A stretch of 64,000 nt of DNA from JAWLFI01 sp964627995 (GTDB lineage: Bacteria > Bacteroidota > Bacteroidia > Chitinophagales > Saprospiraceae). Positions 57,803 through 64,000 of the stretch are shown in pieces. Both the position numbers and the translations under genes were made by a program. Numbering within the stretch: the first letter of the stretch is position 1; each line of letters begins with the position of its first letter. Where the stretch lies: positions 1-64,000 of the forward strand of contig CAZVLN010000009.1 in the NCBI GenBank assembly GCA_964627995.1, read 5' to 3'. The notes under the pieces are model-generated. The model was not told the DNA's origin. It worked only from the letters and a program-made list of their open reading frames with translations, and searched no databases.

Positions 57803-58420
57803 ATGAAAAAGATAATACCCATAATTTCCATGATTCTGTTTCTATTTCTAAATGTGTCTACTCATGCAGAGAATCCCCTTAAACGAAGTGATATGAATTT
57901 ATCTCAAACGAATTATAAGTCCAACTCTGATACGGTATTAGCTAACCACTTGAAATCCTATGCTGCATACAATGCCTGGGCTAATAAACAGTTTTCTGAT
58001 TGGTTGTCGGGACTTTCTGAAGACCGCGCAACGGAGGAAATGGTATCTAGCTTTCCGACCATTAGAAAAACACTATTTCATCTCTATAATGCAGAGCACG
58101 GTTGGTTTTCCTGGATTCAAACAGGGGAGTGGCAGTCCGCAGATAAAAGCTGGGAGGAGCTCTCGACCCCAGAGCTTTGGAAGAAGCTTTGTGAGAAAAG
58201 TGATGAAATGCTTAACTATGTAAAGGATTGGAAAGATAGTGATTGGCAGGTGGTTCACGAGAGAAGTAACGGACTTAAAATGACCCGGGCAGAAGTTTTT
58301 CACACCGTGTTTAATCATGCGACTTACCACCGTGGACAGTGCATTACCATGGGTAGACAGTTGGGGCTCACAGACCCTCCGAGAACGGACTATGTTTACT
58401 TTCTTAGTTTACAAAAGTAG
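57803..58420 (+). CDS. Exported DinB-like metal-binding protein
   Basis: A 205-aa protein with DinB/YfiT features: LFHLYNAEHGWF and FNHATYHRGQ carry the histidines that bind the metal in this superfamily, and a third His (HLKSYAAYNAW) lies earlier. Unusually, a signal peptide (MKKIIPIISMILFLFLN, cleavage after THA at about residue 22) precedes the domain, whereas DinB proteins are normally cytoplasmic and linked to thiol-dependent transferases. The N-terminal 20 residues could alternatively be a membrane anchor. Gene starts with ATG at 57803; it stands alone between two unrelated units. Function of the exported form unknown. Confidence 0.72.
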   Translation: MKKIIPIISMILFLFLNVSTHAENPLKRSDMNLSQTNYKSNSDTVLANHLKSYAAYNAWANKQFSDWLSGLSEDRATEEMVSSFPTIRKTLFHLYNAEHGWFSWIQTGEWQSADKSWEELSTPELWKKLCEKSDEMLNYVKDWKDSDWQVVHERSNGLKMTRAEVFHTVFNHATYHRGQCITMGRQLGLTDPPRTDYVYFLSLQK

Positions 58421-58540
58421 TTTGGCTGAAGGTTTCGGCCCTAGGATTCCATATTTAGATTTTTTTTGAAGAGCGCTCAGAGATGAATTAGTTGATGTCT
58501 ATTTAGCTAATTAAACCAAGGTCTCCCACCACTTGATTTT

Positions 58541-59278
58541 CTAAGTTGGGATTGAAGGATATTTCAAATCTAAATTTTCCATCTTATCAACTAGCGTTTG
58601 TGCTACTGCATAATTTCTGTACCACCTTTTGTCTACCGGAATGATATGCCAGGGCACCGCACCACTTTTTTGAATCACATAGTCCCACATATCTACATAA
58701 TCTCCCCAGCGGTTATTTACTTGCTCATCTGTTTTGTCGTACTTCCAGCGTTTATGAGGTAATTTAAGTCGATTTTCAATTTTTTCCTTTTGTTCTTCGG
58801 CCGATATATGAAGGAAAAATTTGAAAATATGAACATCATTGCGGATGAGGTGCTTTTCTAATCTATTGATGAGGTCGATTCGATAATCCAATCGCTCTTT
58901 CGGTAGGCTGTTTTTTGCCATCGGAACTATGACATCCTCATAATGAGATCGATTGAATACCTGTATCATCCCCTTGGAGGGGAAGTGCGGATATATGCGC
59001 CATAGAAAATCATGCTGCTTCTCAACCTCAGTGGGTGCTGAAAATGCTTTTATATTTACGCCCATTGGGTTCATGGCTCGAATTACATGGCGAACAACAC
59101 CATCTTTCCCTGATGTGTCAAGACCTTGAAGAATAATAAGCACAGCTTGTTTTCCATCTGCGTAAAACACATTTTGCAATTCAAATAACTGTTTCCTTAA
59201 CTTTTTAAGGGCTTTCTTACACTTCTTTTTCTTGGCATCAGAGGGAGGCAATGTAGAAATTTGATGTAGAGATGTCAT
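58541..59278 (-). CDS. Polyphosphate kinase 2 family protein
   Basis: A 245-aa PPK2-type phosphotransferase, moving phosphate between polyphosphate and nucleotides. The P-loop is GLDTSGKDG near residue 51, and the lid region and Walker B type segment follow: IQVFNRSHYEDV and HIFKFFLHISAEEQKEK. WGDYVDMWDYVIQKSGAVPWHII is the C-terminal family signature. The length fits the short one-domain class. Whether it phosphorylates AMP, ADP or other nucleotides cannot be read from these motifs. It is transcribed alone, with TACCTTAA on the minus strand about 40 nt upstream. Confidence 0.88.
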   Translation of the reverse strand: MTSLHQISTLPPSDAKKKKCKKALKKLRKQLFELQNVFYADGKQAVLIILQGLDTSGKDGVVRHVIRAMNPMGVNIKAFSAPTEVEKQHDFLWRIYPHFPSKGMIQVFNRSHYEDVIVPMAKNSLPKERLDYRIDLINRLEKHLIRNDVHIFKFFLHISAEEQKEKIENRLKLPHKRWKYDKTDEQVNNRWGDYVDMWDYVIQKSGAVPWHIIPVDKRWYRNYAVAQTLVDKMENLDLKYPSIPT

Positions 59279-59537
59279 ACTTCTATTTAATATTTAGCTT
59301 AAGGTACGGTTTTTATTTATTTAATGAAATCACAGAGAGTGATAGCATTTTGAGATGAAGACTAAGGCATTAGGTTTTTTTCTTTTTAGAAATTGCTGGA
59401 TCTCTATCCGATGTCTGGAAGCGAACTTTTTTAAACCATGTTAAGTCGAATAGAGTCCGTATATGTCGTAATCCTGTGTAGCGATGTTAGCATTGACAAG
59501 GAACGACGAATAGAATTAGATAAAACGGTATTAAAAT
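59279..59537. other. Intergenic, no gene recognised
   Basis: About 260 nt between the PPK2 start and element copy E. AT-rich; the only long frames crossing it run on into the repeat. No promoter match was convincing. Confidence 0.3.
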
Positions 59538-59717
59538 GGGTGAGGCGTACCGCGAAGCGGTACATGCCCTGTAAGGGGCGACCGAAGGGAGTCGTGCGCA
59601 GGATCGGCAGCATGATGCTGCCGGGCCAAGTACGGAGTGAATAACGAACCCTGGAAGGGACCGACCCGAAGGCTATGGTCTGCGAAAAATCGCAGGAATA
59701 GCCGGAGGGGCACCCCC
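59538..59717 (+). repeat. GC-rich structured intergenic element, copy E
   Basis: Closed by GGGTG (59538-59542) with CACCC (59711-59715), a swapped-base version of the GCGTG/CACGC stem. GTACCGC (59547-59553) pairs with GCGGTAC (59557-59563), GGCAGCA (59606-59612) with TGCTGCC (59616-59622), GGCTAT (59671-59676) with ATAGCC (59698-59703), and inner TGCGA/TCGCA. It shares ACCCTGGAAGGGACCGACC with copy D. The reading frames of both strands across it (59438-59644 and 59431-59730) are not genes. It ends 5 nt before the 3' end of the lipoprotein gene. Confidence 0.75.
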
Positions 59718-59722
59718 AAAGA

Positions 59723-60169
59723 TTAATCACAAAGCAAAATAATGGGTGGCAGTGTGACGCGATTTGATGGGTTATCCGATCGATCTATGAGATATACCTC
59801 GTATACGACGGTGTCTGTTGGAAAAAGGTCGGAAGGGGTGCAGGGAGGTTGCTCATTGGGGAAGATACAACAACTCGTCGGTAGACGAACCCGAATTTCA
59901 CCGGTAATACCATTTCCAGCGCCTTCCTCGGGAATGAACGGGATCCCAAATTCAGTTTCGAAACTGTCTCTAGTATCCACAAAAAATAGATTTAATTCTT
60001 CATCTTCACCCAAGTTACCGTCTCCGTCCGAAAAACCTATAGTGACTTGTGTAAATTCATCGCCTGATGTACCTTGTGGTAAGACGGTTCTGGAAATATT
60101 TAAAAATTCGATTTCCGGTTCGTCAGAAAGATTAGGAGCTTGTGAACATGAGATGAAAAAAATGGCCAT
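59723..60169 (-). CDS. Small predicted lipoprotein
   Basis: From ATG 60169 the product is 148 aa starting MAIFFISCSQAP, with a lipobox-like FFISC at residues 4-8 but almost no n-region. The frame runs back upstream with KASRFSTFFVFFMAIFFISC, which reads as a complete lipoprotein signal peptide yet has no standard start codon before it, so the start is uncertain. The mature part has VTIGFSDGDGNLGEDEELNLFF and a Cys pair near the C-terminus (CCIFPNEQPPC), resembling other Bacteroidota lipoproteins with an Ig-like fold. It starts head-to-head with, and overlapping, the LuxE-like gene. Function unknown. Confidence 0.5.
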   Translation of the reverse strand: MAIFFISCSQAPNLSDEPEIEFLNISRTVLPQGTSGDEFTQVTIGFSDGDGNLGEDEELNLFFVDTRDSFETEFGIPFIPEEGAGNGITGEIRVRLPTSCCIFPNEQPPCTPSDLFPTDTVVYEVYLIDRSDNPSNRVTLPPIILLCD

Positions 60170-61190
60170 GAAAAAAACGAAGAAGGTCGAAAATCGAGAG
60201 GCCTTTGTAAAGGCTATACAGTCTGATTCTCTCGAAAAAGATTTCGAGTCCTTATCGATAAAACTCTTCGAATTCCAATTTTGGAATAACCCCATATATC
60301 AAAAATACGTAAACTTATTGAATGTTGAGCTTGATCAGGTGACTTGCATTCAGGAGATTCCATTTTTGCCCATTTCTTTTTTCAAAAGTCATAGGGTGCA
60401 AACGGGTGTTCACCCTGGCGATCCCATGATATTTCGCAGCAGTGGGACCACGGGACAGTCGCCAGCTCAGCATATCGTTCCTGATGTGGATCTGTATACT
60501 AAAAATGCGGTCAGAGGTTTTACATCTGCTTTTTCGGACCCTCTTAAGGACATGTACTTTTTGGGGCTATTGCCTTCTTATTTAGAGCGCAACGATGCCA
60601 GTTTGGTTTATATGGCCCAAGAGTTTGCTGATCAATCGAAACCGCTTCCAAAGCACTTTTTTCTCAATGATTTTGAGGCTTTGTCCGTTACATTAAATCG
60701 TCTATTAAGTGATGAAACCCCCGTAGTCCTTTTGGGGGTGACCTTTGCCTTATTGGATTTTGCCCGACAATATCCTGGCGATTATAAAGGCCTTACAGTA
60801 ATTGAAACGGGGGGTATGAAGGGGCATGGGCCTGAACTGGTAAGACCTGCTTTACATCGGGAATTGAAGGAAAACCTAAGAGGAGTAAACATAAGCTCAG
60901 AGTATGGCATGACAGAGTTAATGAGTCAGGCGTATTGGAAAGATGGATATTTTGAGGCGGCGCCTACTATGCGGGTATTCCCTAGAGAAATAACGGATCC
61001 GCTTGCGGTCGCTGCCTGGGAGCAATCTGCTGCTTTGAATATAGTTGATTTAGCTAATATTGATAGTTGTTCATTCATTGCAAGCTCTGACCTTGGTCGT
61101 GTGCAGCCGGGCGGGAAGAAATTTGAAGTGTTGGGTCGAATGGATCATGCCGAAATAAGAGGTTGTAATCTGATGTATGCACCTGATTAG
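60153..61190 (+). CDS. LuxE-type acyl-protein synthetase/transferase-like protein
   Basis: About 345 aa; ATGs at 60153, 60162 and 60168 are all in frame, and the frame's upstream extension to 59742 is the shadow of the lipoprotein gene. FRSSGTTGQSPAQHIV matches the LuxE/adenylate-forming P-loop region near residue 90, and ISSEYGMTELMSQAYW is the second AMP-binding motif. The family activates a carboxylic acid as an acyl adenylate; in this phylum such genes accompany surface-glycan or lipid modification but no glycan cluster is present here. The start region overlaps that of the divergent lipoprotein gene. Confidence 0.72.
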   Translation: MKKMAMKKTKKVENREAFVKAIQSDSLEKDFESLSIKLFEFQFWNNPIYQKYVNLLNVELDQVTCIQEIPFLPISFFKSHRVQTGVHPGDPMIFRSSGTTGQSPAQHIVPDVDLYTKNAVRGFTSAFSDPLKDMYFLGLLPSYLERNDASLVYMAQEFADQSKPLPKHFFLNDFEALSVTLNRLLSDETPVVLLGVTFALLDFARQYPGDYKGLTVIETGGMKGHGPELVRPALHRELKENLRGVNISSEYGMTELMSQAYWKDGYFEAAPTMRVFPREITDPLAVAAWEQSAALNIVDLANIDSCSFIASSDLGRVQPGGKKFEVLGRMDHAEIRGCNLMYAPD

Positions 61191-61192
61191 AT

Positions 61193-62446
61193 TTAGTCTG
61201 AGATCAAGCCTTCAAATATCCATTGCGCTAAAGCCTGCCTATTGCTTTCGAGTAGTATTCTTTTTTGGTCATTTGGGTTTTTTAAGTTGCCGAGCTCAAT
61301 AAAAACGGCCGGGGGATATGTGGACCGAAGCATGAATAAATTACGGGCAGAAACAGATCCCCGATATTTACCGCTTTTCCTATGAATTTTGTATTTTTCT
61401 TTAAAGGTTCGATATAAGCCGAGGGCTTTTTCCTTTCCTTGACTTGAGTCATCTAAATGATAAAAATATACATCCTGACGTTTTGACTTATTGCGGGAAT
61501 CTACGTGAATCATTACCGCGGTATATTCCTGAAATGAGCGGTCACTTTTTCTGTGGGATATGTAAAGGTTATTTATGATGTCGCTTCTTTGCTGCAACCT
61601 TTTCAACTGATTCAGTGGTAGTGGGTCACCTTTCAATGTGATTTCGTTTTTGTCACAAGGCAAATAATTTTCTGAACGGATGCCGTCAGTAGGATCCTGT
61701 ACAATGATTTCAACTTGAGCGCCATGTTGCATCAATAACTTTGCTAATCGAAGGGTGACATCGTATGAGTATTCATCTTCGCAGATATCCCAACTATTAT
61801 AGCGGGACATGGCACCTGGGTCTGGCCCTCCATGACCAGCTACTAAATAAAAAACCTTTTTTTCCAATTTGCTGCTGAGCACTGGAAAATCTTTATGTTT
61901 TGGTCCGAATAAAGGAATCTCAAGGCTTTTCTTTCCTGAGGTGAGAATTACTTGAGGTTTAGATGTTGATCTCAGTAAATGCGGAGGCACCCAAAGGTTA
62001 TTATCTACCCTGTAATCGCCTGATTTGATTCCTTTTCTGTACAAATTAAGGTTATAATTTTGAATATTTACTGCCAAATCCCAATCTTGGTTATTAATCG
62101 TACTTCGAATACTCTTCTCGTTGTAGGTATATTGAATCAGAGGAAGCTTGTAGGACTTATGTGTGTATATAGGATCCTGCAAGCCCAGCTTGTTGAGCTG
62201 ATAAAAAGTCCTTAGGGTTTTTTGGTCGTCGGGTAGTTGGAATTTGTTTAAAATGGAGCTTATCGTTTCGCCAGTGTTTGGTTGGTACATCACGTAAGCT
62301 CTATCTTGACCATATAAAGAGGAACTAATAAAAAAAAGTCCGATAATAAAAGCCGAGATCAGGGACTGGAATTTTGCCTCTTCATGGAAAGGTGAAAAAC
62401 AGAAAGAGTTATCCGGATAATCAGGACAAAGCATCTTTGAGCTCAT
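61193..62446 (-). CDS. N-acetylmuramoyl-L-alanine amidase (amidase_3 type)
   Basis: A 417-aa exported cell-wall hydrolase. The signal-like hydrophobic segment (SLISAFIIGLFFISSSLYGQ) begins only at about residue 28 after an unusual hydrophilic lead. A LysM-like part (TGETISSILNKF, LNKLGLQDPIYTHKSYKLPL) covers residues 55-110. The amidase_3 domain has the first zinc His in VAGHGGPDPGA near residue 200, a Glu in CEDEYSYDVTLRLAKLL, another His in VMIHVDS and the final catalytic Glu in AVFIELGNL. It would cut the amide bond between muramic acid and the peptide stem. It is divergent from ccmB, with a TACATTTG -7 box at 62480-62487 on its strand. Confidence 0.82.
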   Translation of the reverse strand: MSSKMLCPDYPDNSFCFSPFHEEAKFQSLISAFIIGLFFISSSLYGQDRAYVMYQPNTGETISSILNKFQLPDDQKTLRTFYQLNKLGLQDPIYTHKSYKLPLIQYTYNEKSIRSTINNQDWDLAVNIQNYNLNLYRKGIKSGDYRVDNNLWVPPHLLRSTSKPQVILTSGKKSLEIPLFGPKHKDFPVLSSKLEKKVFYLVAGHGGPDPGAMSRYNSWDICEDEYSYDVTLRLAKLLMQHGAQVEIIVQDPTDGIRSENYLPCDKNEITLKGDPLPLNQLKRLQQRSDIINNLYISHRKSDRSFQEYTAVMIHVDSRNKSKRQDVYFYHLDDSSQGKEKALGLYRTFKEKYKIHRKSGKYRGSVSARNLFMLRSTYPPAVFIELGNLKNPNDQKRILLESNRQALAQWIFEGLISD

Positions 62447-62479
62447 AGGTCAGAGATTTAATCATAAGAGTTAGATATT

Positions 62480-62487
62480 CAAATGTA
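62480..62487 (-). promoter_or_regulatory. Putative -7 box of the amidase gene
   Basis: Minus-strand TACATTTG, exact TAnnTTTG match, about 34 nt upstream of the ATG at 62446. Together with the plus-strand box at 62515 it forms a compact divergent promoter region. Confidence 0.5.
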
Positions 62488-62514
62488 AAGATAACAAATT
62501 ATTAATTTATGTAA

Positions 62515-62522
62515 TATGTTTG
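62515..62522 (+). promoter_or_regulatory. Putative -7 box of ccmB
   Basis: TATGTTTG, exact TAnnTTTG match. It covers the TTG at 62520 that starts the longest ccmB frame, so the ATG at 62559 is preferred. Confidence 0.5.
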
Positions 62523-62558
62523 ATTTTTAAGAGTAAAAAAGTTGGTATACTTGTACTC

Positions 62559-63209
62559 ATGAAGCGATGGTATTCTATGTGGAAAAAAGAGATGGTAGCT
62601 CAGTGGCGCAGTCAATCTAGTTTGCCTGCGATAATTTTATATGTTCTTAGTACCACATTTATTGTTTTTTCCGCTTTTGCTCGTATTGATGAACGTAATT
62701 GGGTTGTCCTATATTGGATCATTCTTGTATTATCTGCCGCGCAGTCAGCTCAGAATTCCTTTAGGGATTCAGAAGGAATGTCAGGCTGGTACTATTTTAG
62801 CATTTGTAAAGTTGAAGAATATTTCTTTTCAAAGGTAGCTGCAAACTTTTTCCTTCTAGCCCTTATGGCTGTACTGACCTTTTTGTGCCTTTCCTTATTT
62901 TCAGGGATGCCCATTCGTGACTTCACTTTATTTTTAGAGGTCAATATAGCTGCCTGGATAGGCCTGTCATTACTATTTAGTTTTTTGGGGTTTCTGAATG
63001 CTAAAATTGAAGGTCAGCGAGGCTTACTCCCGCTATTATCTTTTCCTTTACTTCTTCCTATTTTATTAGAAGTTATAAAGCTATCAACGATTTCTGCGGG
63101 AGCAATGATAGATACTGAATACGCAGCAGATCTTTACATTTTACTGGCTGTTGATGCACTGATTTTAGCTATGACTCTGATGTTAATTCGCTATATTTGG
63201 CAGTCCTAA
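62559..63209 (+). CDS. ccmB: Heme exporter subunit CcmB
   Basis: A 216-aa membrane protein with about six helices, the permease subunit of the CcmAB heme-handling ABC transporter used in cytochrome c maturation. The N-terminal WKKEMVAQWRSQSS segment and the family's length near 220 aa support this. The ATG at 62559 is used since the upstream TTG overlaps a -7 box. It precedes a CcsA/CcmC-like gene by 9 nt, the expected order in a cytochrome c maturation operon. CcmA is not in the window. Confidence 0.85.
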   Translation: MKRWYSMWKKEMVAQWRSQSSLPAIILYVLSTTFIVFSAFARIDERNWVVLYWIILVLSAAQSAQNSFRDSEGMSGWYYFSICKVEEYFFSKVAANFFLLALMAVLTFLCLSLFSGMPIRDFTLFLEVNIAAWIGLSLLFSFLGFLNAKIEGQRGLLPLLSFPLLLPILLEVIKLSTISAGAMIDTEYAADLYILLAVDALILAMTLMLIRYIWQS

Positions 63210-63218
63210 TCGGTTGAT

Positions 63219-64000
63219 ATGCAATTAAACTGGACTTTTAAAATCTTCGGAGCGGCTCTGATTTTATATTCTCTTATTTGGGGGCTGCTCATTCCCCTAA
63301 AACCCGGAGTTGTTTCTGTTGAGCCAAGAAAGGCTACAGCAGGGCAAAATGTAGAAATCGAATATGAAGCCTATAATGTAGATTATTTAAAAGACGAGGA
63401 AATTGAAGTTTCAGCTTGGTTACTTTTGGATAGTGTACGGACTCTTCAGGCGACAGATATTCAGATAACAGGCTCTCAAAAAGCGGTTGCATTTTTTCAA
63501 TTACCCTATTTTAAAGAATCTGATCCCAGTGTGATGAGTGCTACTTTAGTTATCACAGACTCTATTCATGGGTATGCGTTGCTGCCATCCGCTATAATTA
63601 TACAGAAAAAGCTTCAGGATTCGGCAGATGCTACTCAAAATCCGTTGTTTACCCAAGTCCAGATCGATTATCCTGAAGGGAGTACCTTCCCATTTCGAAA
63701 TATTTTGAAGGAAACCATTAGAAACACATACTATCATGTGCCTCTTTGGTTTAGTATGATTATTCTTTTTTTACTATCAGCCTATAAGAGCATCAAATAT
63801 TTGCGGACCAAGAAGAAATCCCATGATATTTGGGCACGATCTTATGCTGAGATTGCCATCATCTTAGGAGTTTTAGGGTTGATAACTGGTGCTATTTGGG
63901 CTCGTTTTACCTGGGGCGCTTTTTGGTCATGGGATGTAAAACAGTTTACTTCTGCAGTAGCTTTGCTTATTTATCTTTCATACTTCATTTTAAGATCATC
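63219..64000 (+). CDS. Cytochrome c biogenesis protein CcsA/CcmC-like (partial, runs off the end)
   Basis: At least 260 codons with no stop before the window ends. TM1 is IFGAALILYSLIWGLLIPL (about residues 9-27). A predicted periplasmic insert of roughly 140 residues follows (VVSVEPRKATAGQNVEIEYE ... PEGSTFPF). Then comes the family core: RNTYYHVPLWFSMI with a heme-ligand His, further helices, and RFTWGAFWSWDVK, a variant of the tryptophan-rich heme-binding WGxFWxWD motif near the end of the window. It lies 9 nt after ccmB. The insert is unusual for a short CcmC. Translation checked by hand in frame across the whole segment. Confidence 0.8.
   Translation, partial: MQLNWTFKIFGAALILYSLIWGLLIPLKPGVVSVEPRKATAGQNVEIEYEAYNVDYLKDEEIEVSAWLLLDSVRTLQATDIQITGSQKAVAFFQLPYFKESDPSVMSATLVITDSIHGYALLPSAIIIQKKLQDSADATQNPLFTQVQIDYPEGSTFPFRNILKETIRNTYYHVPLWFSMIILFLLSAYKSIKYLRTKKKSHDIWARSYAEIAIILGVLGLITGAIWARFTWGAFWSWDVKQFTSAVALLIYLSYFILRS

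Noticed and set aside
59431..59730. Reading frames on both strands across copy E
   Set aside because: They depend on the hairpin-rich repeat, have no family motifs, and cover an element present elsewhere without a frame.

Overview
The window looks like a chromosomal segment from a member of the Bacteroidota. The evidence is convergent. Four large secreted proteins end in type IX secretion system (T9SS) sorting domains: two of the gliding-motility (type B) kind and two or more of the type A kind. There are DUF3822, DUF5686 and DUF1501/DUF1800 family proteins, a type III glutamine synthetase, a CcmB/CcsA cytochrome c maturation pair, and promoter -7 boxes that fit the Bacteroidota consensus TAnnTTTG. 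Domain content (long PKD and DPPA-type repeats, DUF1800-DUF1501 pair) suggests Saprospiria/Saprospiraceae, but the family assignment is inference. No T9SS machinery, phage, IS transposase, CRISPR array, rRNA or tRNA gene was recognised.

Layout. 1-4.6 kb: a structured GC-rich repeat, a DUF1569 protein, an NhaD antiporter, and the tRNA enzymes DusB and Cca in a 4-nt overlapping pair. 4.55-4.66 kb: three ATGCAT-centred palindromes. 4.7-7.8 kb: DUF1800/DUF1501 operon. 8.2-12.3 kb: a GT2 glycosyltransferase, then a metal-export operon (NicO-like membrane protein plus P1B ATPase) with a TGCAAC-GTTGCA operator-like repeat beside its promoter, a thioredoxin, and a 57-residue membrane protein. 12.3-15.5 kb: an AT-rich stretch with a secreted T9SS-type protein and an overlapping lipoprotein; the N-terminus of the first is frame-shifted at a 10-bp tandem repeat, suggesting phase variation. 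16-26.6 kb: FAD oxidoreductase, an alpha-2-macroglobulin lipoprotein that has lost its thioester, a DUF697/SHOCT-like protein, TsaD, a pseudopilin-like protein, DUF3822 and RsmD.

27-43.2 kb: 16 kb of giant secreted proteins: two paralogues (648 and about 2835 aa) and a 1753-aa zinc metalloprotease with 13 PKD domains. 43.2-50.2 kb: ArgS-GlnS operon, an OmpA-domain protein and GlnN (GSIII). 50.3-59.3 kb: DUF5686 protein, small membrane protein, HMG-CoA-lyase-like enzyme, Mpo1-like protein, rhomboid protease, RlmH, a helical protein of unknown function, a secreted DinB-like protein and PPK2. 59.5-64 kb: lipoprotein and LuxE-like acyltransferase starting head-to-head, an amidase, CcmB, and the 5' part of a CcsA/CcmC-like gene that runs off the window.

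The most unexpected feature is a family of five intergenic GC-rich elements (4-120, 15677-15905, 43256-43370, 57241-57582 reversed, 59538-59717). They share short sequence blocks and are closed by a terminal stem whose two strands change together between copies (GCGTG/CACGC, GCGTA/TACGC, GGGTG/CACCC), which argues for selection on a folded nucleic acid. All functional statements are from reading the sequence; no database search was run.
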